A DNA stretch of 64,000 nt from Nitrosomonas sp. Nm51 (GCF_900111165.1 NZ_FOGH01000010.1:19348-83347); one strand, 5' to 3'; shown: positions 53,897 to 62,195, counted from the stretch's first letter. Numbers and translations are program-made. Notes: generated from the letters alone by a model not told the origin.

Positions 53897-54781
53897 TTAT
53901 TCAGGGATTGTTATAGCATACATCCCCTGCCCCAGTGAAGCACCCTGGCCGGCGCCGAACCAGCATCCCCAGTTCAACAATGCCATGATGGGCGCGGGAA
54001 TCGGGCCGTCATAGTGAATTCGGCCGGTTAGTCCGCTTCTCGTGATGGGATGCTTTTTGGTGCGGGAGCCGTAATGCCACTGTACACGTGTCAAATGATG
54101 CTGACGTATGGCTATAGCGCGAATCTGCTCTTCCGCTTCTATCCATGCCGTTGATCCAATTCGCAATGTTTCGGCAAGTTCCGGCTCCAGCGCTTGAATG
54201 CGCTTTGCAAGCGAGCGTGTGAGCCTTAATAAAGCGGGCGGCGCATTGGCTGCGCCTTTTGCTTTCTGTTTTGCGTTTTCGAGAACAAGCGGTGTCAGGA
54301 ATGAAAGGACAACGCTATCGCCGACGGTAAAGGTGTAGTTAAAACCGGGATTGACCGGTTCGATGGAAGCCATCTGTTTTTCATTCCACAACCGGGGCGG
54401 GTTGCCGGGCGAGCAGATATGAATTTCATGTTTTTTGATTTTGTCGCAACGTCCGTCAAGACGAATTTCCCGCCAGTATTGCAGGATTGGCAAAATAGAC
54501 GGCAGAAACTGTCTGGCCTGACCATATAACATAATGCCGCAACCCAGCAGATTTATGTCTGTTTTTTTCCCGGCGCCCGGATCATAAGGCGGCGGTAATA
54601 CAGCGTAATACTTATACAGGTTGTTTTGCGTCATGCCGAGCGCGTGGGCCGCCTCTGGTTCATGTGCCCGAATTAGATTTTCAAAAAAGCCGTGTAAAAC
54701 TCCGCCCAAAAAGGGCAGTGCTGTAATTGCAGGCTTGGGTTTATCGTTCAGCAGTTCGAGCTTGAGGCTTATTAGTATCAT
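53897..54781 (-). CDS. cas6: Cas6-family pre-crRNA processing endoribonuclease
   Basis: 294 residues from ATG 54781 (the frame is open further up to 54874). RAMP protein with a C-terminal Gly-rich loop NWGCWFGAGQGASLGQGMY (near the last 25 residues) and a VQWHYGSRTKKHPITRSGLTGRIHYDGPI segment of the CRISPR_Cas6 domain. It cuts the repeat to leave the 8-nt handle. Catalytic His candidates are in the N-terminal RAMP half and near WHYG. First gene of the effector operon. Confidence 0.85.
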   Translation of the reverse strand: MILISLKLELLNDKPKPAITALPFLGGVLHGFFENLIRAHEPEAAHALGMTQNNLYKYYAVLPPPYDPGAGKKTDINLLGCGIMLYGQARQFLPSILPILQYWREIRLDGRCDKIKKHEIHICSPGNPPRLWNEKQMASIEPVNPGFNYTFTVGDSVVLSFLTPLVLENAKQKAKGAANAPPALLRLTRSLAKRIQALEPELAETLRIGSTAWIEAEEQIRAIAIRQHHLTRVQWHYGSRTKKHPITRSGLTGRIHYDGPIPAPIMALLNWGCWFGAGQGASLGQGMYAITIPE

Positions 54782-55280
54782 CAAGTATGCGTGTTTCTTT
54801 CGAGGTGGTTGAGACTTTCCCATTTTTGCGCCGCAGGGCATGCCAAAGCATATACAAGGCGCGAAAACGTCCATTCATCCGCAACATTCGCTTGTTTTCC
54901 CGGCCGCAAAGACACGTAAGGTGTTATCCGTTGTCAGCCGGTCAAATGTATCGCACGGGATGCGCCGGTTTTTTGATTTGACCGGTTCTTAACGGGATAA
55001 CCGTAATAAAGTATATACTATGCCTTTAATATCTTTTATATTCGCTTTCTTCTTTTCTGCATGCCGTCTCGTACAGGCCGCAGCAGCGTTAATAAACAGA
55101 TTCAACCACGCATTTATTATTATGCATAAATTCCGCTTTTTACCCCGCGCAGTAAATGCCCCACCCTTCGAATCGGCTTCCAGCCGTCAGAATCTGTCTT
55201 CGGTAATTCTGGCCTCTGTTTTTGCATTACTATCGGCTGCTTCGAGAACGCTGTCAACAACCTGTTAAAGGTACATACTG
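54782..55280. other. Intergenic region upstream of cas6 with inverted repeats
   Basis: About 500 bp between divergent cas6 and a lipoprotein gene. It contains an exact 10-bp inverted repeat CCGGTCAAAT (54938-54947) / ATTTGACCGG (54976-54985) and a flanking GTTATCC / GGATAAC pair, which could be a regulatory site for the cas operon. An 82-codon ORF at 55020-55268 has no supporting feature. Confidence 0.45.
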
Positions 55281-55787
55281 ATGAACAAACGTCCCGTTAG
55301 TACAACGCTATTGATACTGATTCTGCTACTGCTGCTTTTTGCATGCGCAGGCTTGAAAACCACACGGGACAAGCCGCTGCGTCATCAGGCAACGATTGAA
55401 GGCGATCCCGTGACGCTGGCGCGTTGCATGATGCGCGCACTCAATACCGATACCAGGCCGTCCATGAAGCTGTATCACTATCGTTTCCGGATTTATCCGG
55501 ATATCGCGGCCACACAGATTTTCGCCTACGACACGCGATTTCTGCCTTATATCTATTCAAGCAATTCGCCGCAGAACCCAGATGCGATCCGTGATTACAT
55601 CGGCTCCGGGCCGGAGGTTTTACGCGGTGTGCGGGAGATCAGGGAAGCCGGATACCGGTATGGATTCGTATTGACAATGCATCAAACGGACGGCGCTTCA
55701 AGCCGCGCGGCAGTCAAGGGCGATTCCTATGTCAGCGGGATCGCCTGGAATCATATACTGTCGTGTGCTGATGCAGTACACCGGTAG
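55281..55787 (+). CDS. Small lipoprotein of unknown function
   Basis: 168 residues. Signal peptide LLILILLLLLFACAG with a lipobox (FAC; Cys near residue 22). The mature part has LARCMMRALNTDTRP, IYPDIAATQIFAYDTRFLPYIY and an AWNHILSCADAV ending with two Cys. I do not recognise a family. RBS AAAGGTACATACTG. Confidence 0.65.
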   Translation: MNKRPVSTTLLILILLLLLFACAGLKTTRDKPLRHQATIEGDPVTLARCMMRALNTDTRPSMKLYHYRFRIYPDIAATQIFAYDTRFLPYIYSSNSPQNPDAIRDYIGSGPEVLRGVREIREAGYRYGFVLTMHQTDGASSRAAVKGDSYVSGIAWNHILSCADAVHR

Positions 55788-55801
55788 CAGGGTTTGGGCT
55801 T

Positions 55802-55848
55802 GGGGGTCGTTCATAAATAACTGTCACACTGATTTATTCACGGCTCCT
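55802..55848. repeat. 47-bp palindromic repeat, copy in reverse orientation
   Basis: Reverse complement reads AGGAGCCGTGAATAAATC, then GTGTGACAG and ATTTATGAACGACCCCC, matching 58431-58477 with few changes. It lies between the convergent lipoprotein and J-domain genes. Confidence 0.75.
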
Positions 55849-55860
55849 TAGGCAAACGCA

Positions 55861-57018
55861 TCAACGGAAATCGAAATCATCCATTTCGTCATTGAACAGG
55901 CTGCCGGATAATGCGGCATTTTCAGGCATCCCGTAATTCTTCAGCCAGATTTTCATATGTTTGACCGTGGTTAAAAATGCAAGCTCTTTTTCAAGCTGGC
56001 CGATACTCTGTTGCAGCGCCTCGATGTCCGCGTTCAACTGCTGCACTACTGTTTCCGGATTTGCCGCCTGATGCGGGGCTAAATTCGCCGACATCCGGTA
56101 CGGCAGTTCCGCCTGTTCGATTTCGATTCGCAGCTGCTCAAGCTGGTCCTGCAAAATCTTGTTGTATGCTTTTAAGCGGTCTTGCGCAATGGTATTGATA
56201 TGATCCTGGTCTATTTGCGCCAGCTCGAGCTGCAGCGCCAGCAGTTTCAGTAAATCCTTGTCTTTATACGCTGCATTCACGCGCTTCATGATTTCTGTCT
56301 TGCGGGCGCGCGCGTCAGGGTCGGTTTCGCGATCCGGATGCGCCGCCGTACTGAGTTGCCGATAGATTGCTTTAATCGACTGGCTGACATGCTCCTGTTC
56401 GGCTTTATGCGCAGCGGTGCGGCGCGCTTCCCGGGCGGTCTGACGCTTTGTCTGTTGACCGGCCTGTTTTTCGGACGGTTCCGGTTCGTCAAGCTGTCCG
56501 TTCATTTTTTCGGCGACACGCTGTGCAACTGCTTCCGGGTCGGTGTAGTCAAAATCGTCTCCCAAATCACCGAACTGTTCTTCAAATATTTCCTGCATCA
56601 TACCGGCCATTATATCGTTCAGGCCTTCACCTTCAGCCCCGCATTCGATACCGCTGTGTTTTTTGTAAATTGGTTTCAATTCATCCGCGTTTGAATGCGT
56701 GAACAGCGCCGAGCATATTTCACAAATGACATATGAGATTTTGTCTTTCTGGGAAGGCGTAAAGCTGCGCCGGTTGTGAAACGCATTCAGGCGTAGCACC
56801 ATTGTGGTTTGCAGTTCGGCGATTACCTGCATTAACGGTTGATATTCCTCCAGTATCTTTTTCTGAAAATCCGGCGCCAGCGCTTGCCATTGCTGTAAAC
56901 GCTTTTTTTTCTGATCAATCTTTTCAATCAGGCGGTTGAATTTTTTCTGCTCGGGTGAGAGCGTTTTCTGGCCGGTTGTTTGTCGAATCTTGACAACGGC
57001 TTTACGGGGTTTCGGCAT
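55861..57018 (-). CDS. J-domain (DnaJ-like) protein with coiled coils
   Basis: 385 residues from ATG 57018 (GTG 57033 also open). Lys-rich N terminus with a helical stretch (about 15-75), an acidic middle (EEQFGDLGDDFDY), and a basic coiled region. The J-like domain (about 225-270) carries IYRQLSTAAHPDRETDPDARARK, containing HPD, and MKRVNAAYKDKDLLKLLALQLEL. Then a long C-terminal coiled coil (about 285-360). It presumably recruits DnaK to an unknown client. Ends with an acidic NDEMDDFDF tail. Confidence 0.75.
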   Translation of the reverse strand: MPKPRKAVVKIRQTTGQKTLSPEQKKFNRLIEKIDQKKKRLQQWQALAPDFQKKILEEYQPLMQVIAELQTTMVLRLNAFHNRRSFTPSQKDKISYVICEICSALFTHSNADELKPIYKKHSGIECGAEGEGLNDIMAGMMQEIFEEQFGDLGDDFDYTDPEAVAQRVAEKMNGQLDEPEPSEKQAGQQTKRQTAREARRTAAHKAEQEHVSQSIKAIYRQLSTAAHPDRETDPDARARKTEIMKRVNAAYKDKDLLKLLALQLELAQIDQDHINTIAQDRLKAYNKILQDQLEQLRIEIEQAELPYRMSANLAPHQAANPETVVQQLNADIEALQQSIGQLEKELAFLTTVKHMKIWLKNYGMPENAALSGSLFNDEMDDFDFR

Positions 57019-57038
57019 AAAAATTGTGCGCACGGCAA

Positions 57039-57245
57039 TCAGTTAATTAACATGGCCAATGGTACTTTATCCGAAAGACATTCGACAAATTTGTATTGAC
57101 CGATATCATCAATGACGTGATCGCTGCCGCGTATTCGGATTGGAGTGTCTTCCAGGTGAATGGGATGGTTCGCTCCAGGCTCTGGAATCTCAAATAGGAA
57201 ACGAATCAATCTTAGTTTGACACAGATCAAAGCTGAAAGCGTCAT
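57039..57245 (-). CDS. Possible small protein (68 aa)
   Basis: Open frame 20 bp upstream of the J-domain gene on the same strand. The sequence is unremarkable (LRLIRFLFEIPEPG, then LEDTPIRIRGSDHVIDD) with no family match and no clear ribosome-binding site. Listed with low confidence. Confidence 0.3.
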   Translation of the reverse strand: MTLSALICVKLRLIRFLFEIPEPGANHPIHLEDTPIRIRGSDHVIDDIGQYKFVECLSDKVPLAMLIN

Positions 57246-57429
57246 GATTAAATATTATCAGTAAAAATTATTCTGACGGTAGAAGGTAGAAAAGTAAAAA
57301 AGAAAATGTGACAATAAAGCTTCCATATGTAAAAAAGTGTGGAAAGATGGCTTGTGGCTTCTTGATAGTTATCTGAAACAGTATTCCTGAACATAAAAAT
57401 TTACAGATATATAAATTTTGGAGGGGTAA

Positions 57430-58338
57430 ATGAAGTGTTTCTATAAAAGGAAGGGGATGGGCAACGGATTAATAATTGCTTTTTTGTTGATTTGCATGGC
57501 TGCTTTTGCGCCGCAAGCTTTAGCCCATGATGCGGCAACAAGAATCAGGCATTTGGAGCAAAGCTTGCAGGCAATTCAGGCTGAATTGGAAAAGCTAAAA
57601 TCAGAAAATGCACAGTCTGCGCAGAAAGTGCAGAATATCGAGCGAACAACAAACCAGACTGCAGAGAAAGTCGACACTGTCCAGCAAAGTAATGTGGTTT
57701 TAAAAGAGCGTATAGAGCCTATCGTCAGCCGCTCGGAACAAAGACACCGCATGTTGTTCTTCAGGGGCGGATTTACGCATATGATGAATCACCGCAATGG
57801 CGTAACCATTCAAAATCAGGTTTTGCCGATTGGCGCACAGGACAGAGCCGATCGCAACGGCTGGTATATTGGGGCAGGACTCGATTGGAGTTTAACCGAC
57901 GATGTATGGGGTGTTCTTCCCAATACCTCTATCTTTGCTGAATTGATGTTTGAGTATAAAGAATTCGGTCATAATATTGAGGGTAACGGAGCAGTCGGCA
58001 ACGCGCCCAGCATGCTGGCAGGTGGAGAACTGAATCCGATTCATGTAACCGTTAATCAGTTTACGCTTACCGCCTCTCCCAAAGTCAAATTCTTTGAAGG
58101 CTCAAAATTGCGGCCCTGGATTATTCCGGCAGGCTTGGCGATCCACGTATTAAGCCCGCCAACTGAATCCATTACGTATATACAACCCGGCGTCCAGTTC
58201 GGGGCAGGACTCGATTACCATCTTTGGAAAAATTTCTATATTGGCATCGATGGACGCTATCAGCTGACCGCGGGCAAAATAGATGGCGTCAACCTGAGCG
58301 GCATGACGGCTGGCGGCTATCTTGGGATCGGGTTCTAA
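57430..58338 (+). CDS. Outer-membrane beta-barrel protein with N-terminal coiled coil
   Basis: 302 residues. Signal peptide IIAFLLICMAAFAPQALA (cut before HD). A periplasmic coiled coil (about 38-100) then reads RIRHLEQSLQAIQAELEKLKSENAQ. The C-terminal barrel (about 108-302) has alternating aromatic beta strands and a final Phe (GGYLGIGF), a BamA recognition signal. Strong GGAGGGG ribosome-binding site. Porin-like or structural role; the family is not recognised. Confidence 0.7.
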   Translation: MKCFYKRKGMGNGLIIAFLLICMAAFAPQALAHDAATRIRHLEQSLQAIQAELEKLKSENAQSAQKVQNIERTTNQTAEKVDTVQQSNVVLKERIEPIVSRSEQRHRMLFFRGGFTHMMNHRNGVTIQNQVLPIGAQDRADRNGWYIGAGLDWSLTDDVWGVLPNTSIFAELMFEYKEFGHNIEGNGAVGNAPSMLAGGELNPIHVTVNQFTLTASPKVKFFEGSKLRPWIIPAGLAIHVLSPPTESITYIQPGVQFGAGLDYHLWKNFYIGIDGRYQLTAGKIDGVNLSGMTAGGYLGIGF

Positions 58339-58430
58339 ATCTGGCTGGGTGCGCTGTATAAACAGATGATCAACAAACACTAAAATAAATCTTTGTTGCT
58401 TGCCCGATTAAAGCTGTAACAGAAGTGTTA

Positions 58431-58477
58431 AGGAGCCGCGAATAAATCAGTGTTACAGTTATTTATGAACGACTCCT
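58431..58477. repeat. 47-bp palindromic repeat, copy with asymmetric arms
   Basis: Runs from AGGAGCCGCGAATAAATC through AGTGTTACAG to TTATGAACGACTCCT. The two arms differ from each other exactly as in 55802-55848, so these are the same subtype. Confidence 0.8.
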
Positions 58478-58498
58478 AAGTCCGTGACGAAGCCGTTT

Positions 58499-58531
58499 CA
58501 CCTCACTGTCTCACAGTGAGGTGTTTTTTTT
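58499..58531 (+). terminator. Rho-independent terminator after the outer-membrane protein gene
   Basis: CACCTCACTGT-CTC-ACAGTGAGGTG, an 11-bp perfect stem with a 3-nt loop, followed by eight Ts. Lies 160 bp after the stop of the outer-membrane gene. A short direct repeat (TTTTGGAGTGC twice) follows. Confidence 0.8.
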
Positions 58532-58641
58532 GCATTTTCCTTTTGGAGTGCTTTTTGGAGTGCTGAAAAACCAGTGGATTTTATCGATCATGCGCAGAAT
58601 TTTTTCCCTTTGCAGTAGTTTTCCGTACACAGGATTGCGTG

Positions 58642-58977
58642 TTACTTTCCAGTGTCGCGATGATGAACCGTTACCTGCCAGGCTTTCACTGCATCGGTGA
58701 ATGTCGTCAGAGGGATGCGCATGACTCCACCCGGTTCCTGCTCCTCAGTGAAGTTCGCTTCGATCTCGACATGTTGCGGATAAACCGACAGGTAGTATGC
58801 GTTACCATTGCGTTCCCATGAGGCCAGCCGTCCTGATTGCACTGCATCTATCTTCTGCGCCAGTTCATCTACCCATGCCGGACTTTTCTGAATATCCAGA
58901 GTTAAGTACGCTGCAATACGGTCATGCGCGGGATCACCCGGAATACGGCCAGGCCAGTTGCAGTTATCCTGATTCAT
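58642..58977 (-). CDS. Small cytoplasmic protein coupled to the EndoU nuclease (candidate immunity protein)
   Basis: 111 residues, no signal peptide. Sequence has WERNGNAYYLSVYPQHVEIEANFTEEQEPGGV, slightly reminiscent of the YacL/UPF0231 pattern, but I cannot assign a family. The ATG overlaps the stop of the upstream secreted EndoU gene (ATGA). A cytoplasmic protein tightly coupled to a secreted nuclease is the expected layout of a toxin-immunity pair. Confidence 0.65.
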   Translation of the reverse strand: MNQDNCNWPGRIPGDPAHDRIAAYLTLDIQKSPAWVDELAQKIDAVQSGRLASWERNGNAYYLSVYPQHVEIEANFTEEQEPGGVMRIPLTTFTDAVKAWQVTVHHRDTGK

Positions 58978-59549
58978 TCGTAGAGTGGAAATGCTGTGTT
59001 GATTCTGCCGTTTCTGGGTGGTGCGAAGCCGATGGTGAACAGTTTGTCGTTTTGACTGCAGTATTGCTCATTCTTTTCTACGGCAGGATCGGCAGAACTG
59101 GCTTCCCGGGGTTTATTGAAACCGCATTGCGTCCAGTCGGGCGCGCCTGCCGGGCATTGAAACGTGTGCGCAACTGCATGAGCGATTGAATTTAAAACCT
59201 GCCTGGCTGAGCAATTGTCAGGAAACATGGAGGAAAACTTGTTTTTATTCGGGTCTGCTTTATGAGACCAGCGGCCCGTATAGACTCCGGCCGCATTGGC
59301 TTTATCCTGCACCGCAAACACTGCTACGGTGTCGGGATTGATGCCGCCAGGCCGGGAATGAAACCCTTTCGGGCGACTGCGATTCCACTCACCGCAAAAT
59401 ACATGCCTCAGATTGACTGAAAGGCTGTTGTCTATCGCGATCCAGTGTTGCTGCGTATTACAATCAACCTGTGCCCGGGCGGGGTATGCGAGCAGTGATC
59501 CGAGCAGCAATATGACAGTTATCCCAACGGCGGATATATATCGGCGCAT
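58974..59549 (-). CDS. Secreted EndoU-family nuclease-like protein
   Basis: 191 residues with a Sec signal peptide (ITVILLLGSLLAYPARA). The EndoU-type core is NLRHVFCGEWNRSRPKGFHSRPGG (about 51-74), with two catalytic-type His residues (RHVFCGE and GFHSRP). A later basic region and a Tyr in the C-terminal part are available. EndoU RNases are toxins in contact-dependent inhibition and other systems. This one is a stand-alone exported protein with four or more cysteines, not a large polymorphic toxin. Coupled by ATGA to the next gene. Confidence 0.75.
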   Translation of the reverse strand: MRRYISAVGITVILLLGSLLAYPARAQVDCNTQQHWIAIDNSLSVNLRHVFCGEWNRSRPKGFHSRPGGINPDTVAVFAVQDKANAAGVYTGRWSHKADPNKNKFSSMFPDNCSARQVLNSIAHAVAHTFQCPAGAPDWTQCGFNKPREASSADPAVEKNEQYCSQNDKLFTIGFAPPRNGRINTAFPLYE

Positions 59550-59658
59550 TGTTTTTAGCTACCTGTAAGGCATTTTTAATGAAATTCTGGAAAGTCCGTT
59601 TTACGAATCGGTTAGAATTCTACCATTTTATCGCTACGTTTTTTGATTCATCGTTTTC

Positions 59659-61008
59659 ATGTCACTATCCAAACAACCACAATCATCACCTAAAGTCGGT
59701 TTCATTTCACTGGGCTGCCCCAAAGCGCTGGTGGATTCCGAGCATATACTGACGCAACTTAGAGCGGAAGGTTACGAGATATCCGCTTCCTATGAAGCCG
59801 CCGACCTCGTCGTTGTCAATACCTGCGGGTTTATCGACAGTGCCGTTGAGGAGTCGCTTGACACCATTGGCGAAGCGCTGGCCGAAAACGGCAAAGTCAT
59901 AGTTACCGGCTGTCTCGGCGCCAAGGAGGATGGTAATATCATTCGTGAAGCGCATCCACAGGTACTTGCCGTCACCGGGCCGCATGCGCTGCCCGAAGTC
60001 ATGGCAGCGATTCATACCCATTTGCCGCAGCCGCACGATCCGTTTATCAGCCTTATTCCGCCGCAGGGCATCCGGTTGACGCCAAAGCATTATGCGTATA
60101 TCAAAATTTCCGAAGGCTGCAACCATCGCTGTACTTTTTGCATTATTCCGTCGATGCGCGGCGATCTGGTCAGCCGCCCGATTCATCAGGTGATGCAGGA
60201 GGCGGAAAACCTGGTAAATGCCGGCGCCCGGGAATTGCTGATTATCTCGCAAGATACCAGCGCTTATGGGGTCGATGTGAAATACCGTACAGGTTTCTGG
60301 CAGGGCAGGCCGGTCAAAACACACCTGACCGAACTGGCAGCTGCGCTTGGGGAGCTCGGTGTGTGGGTGCGGTTGCATTATGTTTATCCGTATCCACATG
60401 TCGATGAAATTATTCCGCTAATGGCAAAAGGAAAAATACTGCCTTACCTTGATGTGCCGTTGCAGCATGCTAGTCCGCGGATACTCAAAGCCATGAAGCG
60501 TCCGGCCAGTGCCGAAAACAATCTGGCGCGCATCCGGCAATGGCGGAAGATTTGCCCGGATATTACGCTGCGCAGCACGTTTATTGTCGGTTTTCCGGGT
60601 GAAACCGAATCCGAATTTGAAGAATTGCTGCAATTCCTGCAGGCGGCCCGGCTTGACCGGGTCGGCTGTTTCAAATACTCGCCGGTTGAAGGCGCTGCGG
60701 CCAATGTATTGCCCGACCCGGTTGCGGAAGAAGTCAAGGAAGAGCGTTATGCACGTTTCATGCAGCTTCAGGAAGACATCAGCCGTCAGCGTCTGGCCAG
60801 CAAAGTCGGGCGCAAGATTACCGTTATTGTTGAGCATATCGACAATGGCCGGGTGATTGCCAGAAGCAGCGCGGATGCGCCGGAGATCGACGGTTTCGTC
60901 TACATCAGCAATCCGCCAGGTACATTACAGGTGGGCGATTTTGTTGACGTGCACGTAACCGGATCGGATGCGCATGATTTGTATGCACGCACCGACAGGC
61001 CAGAATAA
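59659..61008 (+). CDS. rimO: Ribosomal protein S12 methylthiotransferase RimO
   Basis: 449 residues. N-terminal UPF0004 domain with cysteines in [19 protein letters not shown] and GCLGAKED. The radical SAM cluster CNHRCTFC is at about residues 154-161. A C-terminal TRAM domain starts around 385. It adds a methylthio group to Asp88 of ribosomal protein S12. The [19 protein letters not shown] segment and [11 protein letters not shown] distinguish it from MiaB. Confidence 0.96.
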   Translation: MSLSKQPQSSPKVGFISLGCPKALVDSEHILTQLRAEGYEISASYEAADLVVVNTCGFIDSAVEESLDTIGEALAENGKVIVTGCLGAKEDGNIIREAHPQVLAVTGPHALPEVMAAIHTHLPQPHDPFISLIPPQGIRLTPKHYAYIKISEGCNHRCTFCIIPSMRGDLVSRPIHQVMQEAENLVNAGARELLIISQDTSAYGVDVKYRTGFWQGRPVKTHLTELAAALGELGVWVRLHYVYPYPHVDEIIPLMAKGKILPYLDVPLQHASPRILKAMKRPASAENNLARIRQWRKICPDITLRSTFIVGFPGETESEFEELLQFLQAARLDRVGCFKYSPVEGAAANVLPDPVAEEVKEERYARFMQLQEDISRQRLASKVGRKITVIVEHIDNGRVIARSSADAPEIDGFVYISNPPGTLQVGDFVDVHVTGSDAHDLYARTDRPE

Positions 61009-61393
61009 TCAGGCGCGCATGCTCTCATGAAGTATAAATCGTGCTGCGGAACTTGTTGATTTATTGGTTTGTCATAACTAGCTACTCTATCCATATGATA
61101 TTGCCAGGTACAGCGTTACCATGGTCACTGACAAGCTCATTGAACCCGGCAATATCTCATATGGATGGAGTAGTACTGGGCCCTGTCAGCAGAAAATTCG
61201 ATCAACGTAGTTTCTGTCCGGGTTTGCAGGCCAGGGAATGTTAACAACTAGTGAACAGAAATAATTCAATAATTGTTAACACCCCGTGGGCAATTGTCTG
61301 CCCGCTTGATGCTGTTACAGAGTTGCTGCATATCTGCACGGTTCAGGGTAAAATAGCGTTTCCTGTATAACTTTTAATAAGGAAGAAAGAAAT
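61009..61393. other. Intergenic region upstream of cytochrome c-552
   Basis: About 385 bp, mostly occupied by the inverted-repeat element at 61081-61175. Closer to the cytochrome gene there is an AATAAGGAAGAAAG ribosome-binding region; no clear promoter boxes were identified. Confidence 0.4.
61081..61175. repeat. Inverted-repeat element of about 95 bp
   Basis: Ends form a near-perfect 25-bp inverted repeat: CTACTCTATCCATATGA-TATTGCC on the left and GGCAATATCTCATATGGATG onward on the right, with one substitution and one 2-base gap. The interior has CACTGACAAGCTCATTGAACCC. A shorter, diverged copy is at 8164-8220. Confidence 0.75.
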
Positions 61394-61705
61394 ATGAAAG
61401 GAATTTTGATTAGTATGGCTGCCGCGTCAGCATTGTTGCTGGCAACTGGCGTACACGCTGATGCAGAACTGGCAAAAAACAGCGGTTGCTTGAACTGTCA
61501 TAATGTCGATACCAAACTTGTCGGCCCAGCTTTGAAAGATATCGCTGAGAAGTATGCCGGGCAAGATGATGCTTCGGACTATCTGGCAGGAAAAATCAAA
61601 AATGGCAGTAATGGTGTCTGGGGTCCGGTGCCTATGCCGCCTAACGCAATGGTCAGCGATGAAAATGCAAAGGTTCTGGCTGATTTCATTTTGTCACTCA
61701 AGTAG
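61394..61705 (+). CDS. Cytochrome c-552 (cytochrome c8 family)
   Basis: 103 residues. Signal peptide up to GVHADA. Heme motif CLNCH (about residues 32-36), then VGPALKDIAEKYAGQDDA and GVWGPVPMPPNAMVSDENAK with the axial Met in PMPP, ending ADFILSLK. The mature sequence looks very close to Nitrosomonas europaea cytochrome c-552, the soluble electron carrier between cytochrome c-554/c-m552 and terminal oxidases during ammonia oxidation. The strongest taxonomic clue in the window. Followed by a rho-independent terminator. Confidence 0.95.
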   Translation: MKGILISMAAASALLLATGVHADAELAKNSGCLNCHNVDTKLVGPALKDIAEKYAGQDDASDYLAGKIKNGSNGVWGPVPMPPNAMVSDENAKVLADFILSLK

Positions 61706-61722
61706 ACCAGGGTTGACTGTTT

Positions 61723-61753
61723 AAAAGCCGACGTCTGTTACGTCGGCTTTTTT
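61723..61753 (+). terminator. Terminator after cytochrome c-552
   Basis: AAAAGCCGACGT-CTGTT-ACGTCGGCTTTT, a 12-bp perfect stem followed by TTT. Lies just before the OsmC-family gene. Confidence 0.85.
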
Positions 61754-61769
61754 ATTGTATTAAAATACT

Positions 61770-62195
61770 ATGAAAACAAGTATTCAATGGCAAGGGAATG
61801 TCAGTTTTCTTGCCGAATCCGGCAGCGGTCATCAGGTACTTATGGATGGTGCGCCTGAGGCGGGCGGGCAAAACCGGGGTCCGCGCCCGATGGAAATGAT
61901 ACTGATGGGGCTGGGCGGCTGCACGACGTTTGACATTATTTTCATATTGAAAAAATCGCGTCAGGATGTAACCGATTGTTTTGTAGAGATTGAAGCGCAG
62001 CGTGCAAAAACCGATCCTAAAGTATTCACGCATGTTCACCTGCATTTTGTTCTCACCGGAAACCGGCTTAATCATCACCAGGTCGAACGCGCCATCAACC
62101 TGTCCGCGGAGAAGTATTGTTCCGCATCAATTATGCTCAAAAACTCCGTAAACATCACGCATGACTATGAGATCATTGAATCGCCGCAAAACTGA
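61770..62195 (+). CDS. OsmC-family protein (YhfA-like)
   Basis: 141 residues. OsmC fold: PRPMEMILMGLGGCTTFDIIFILKKSRQDV with the first redox Cys in GGC (about 51), and AEKYCSASIMLKNSV with the second Cys (about 117). The YhfA-type pattern lacks obvious extra domains. Predicted thiol peroxidase or related redox protein; the substrate is unknown. Convergent with murA. Confidence 0.85.
   Translation: MKTSIQWQGNVSFLAESGSGHQVLMDGAPEAGGQNRGPRPMEMILMGLGGCTTFDIIFILKKSRQDVTDCFVEIEAQRAKTDPKVFTHVHLHFVLTGNRLNHHQVERAINLSAEKYCSASIMLKNSVNITHDYEIIESPQN

Noticed and set aside
55020..55268. 82-codon ORF upstream of the lipoprotein gene, with a hydrophobic start
   Set aside because: No coherent signal peptide or domain; lies in the probable control region of the divergent genes.
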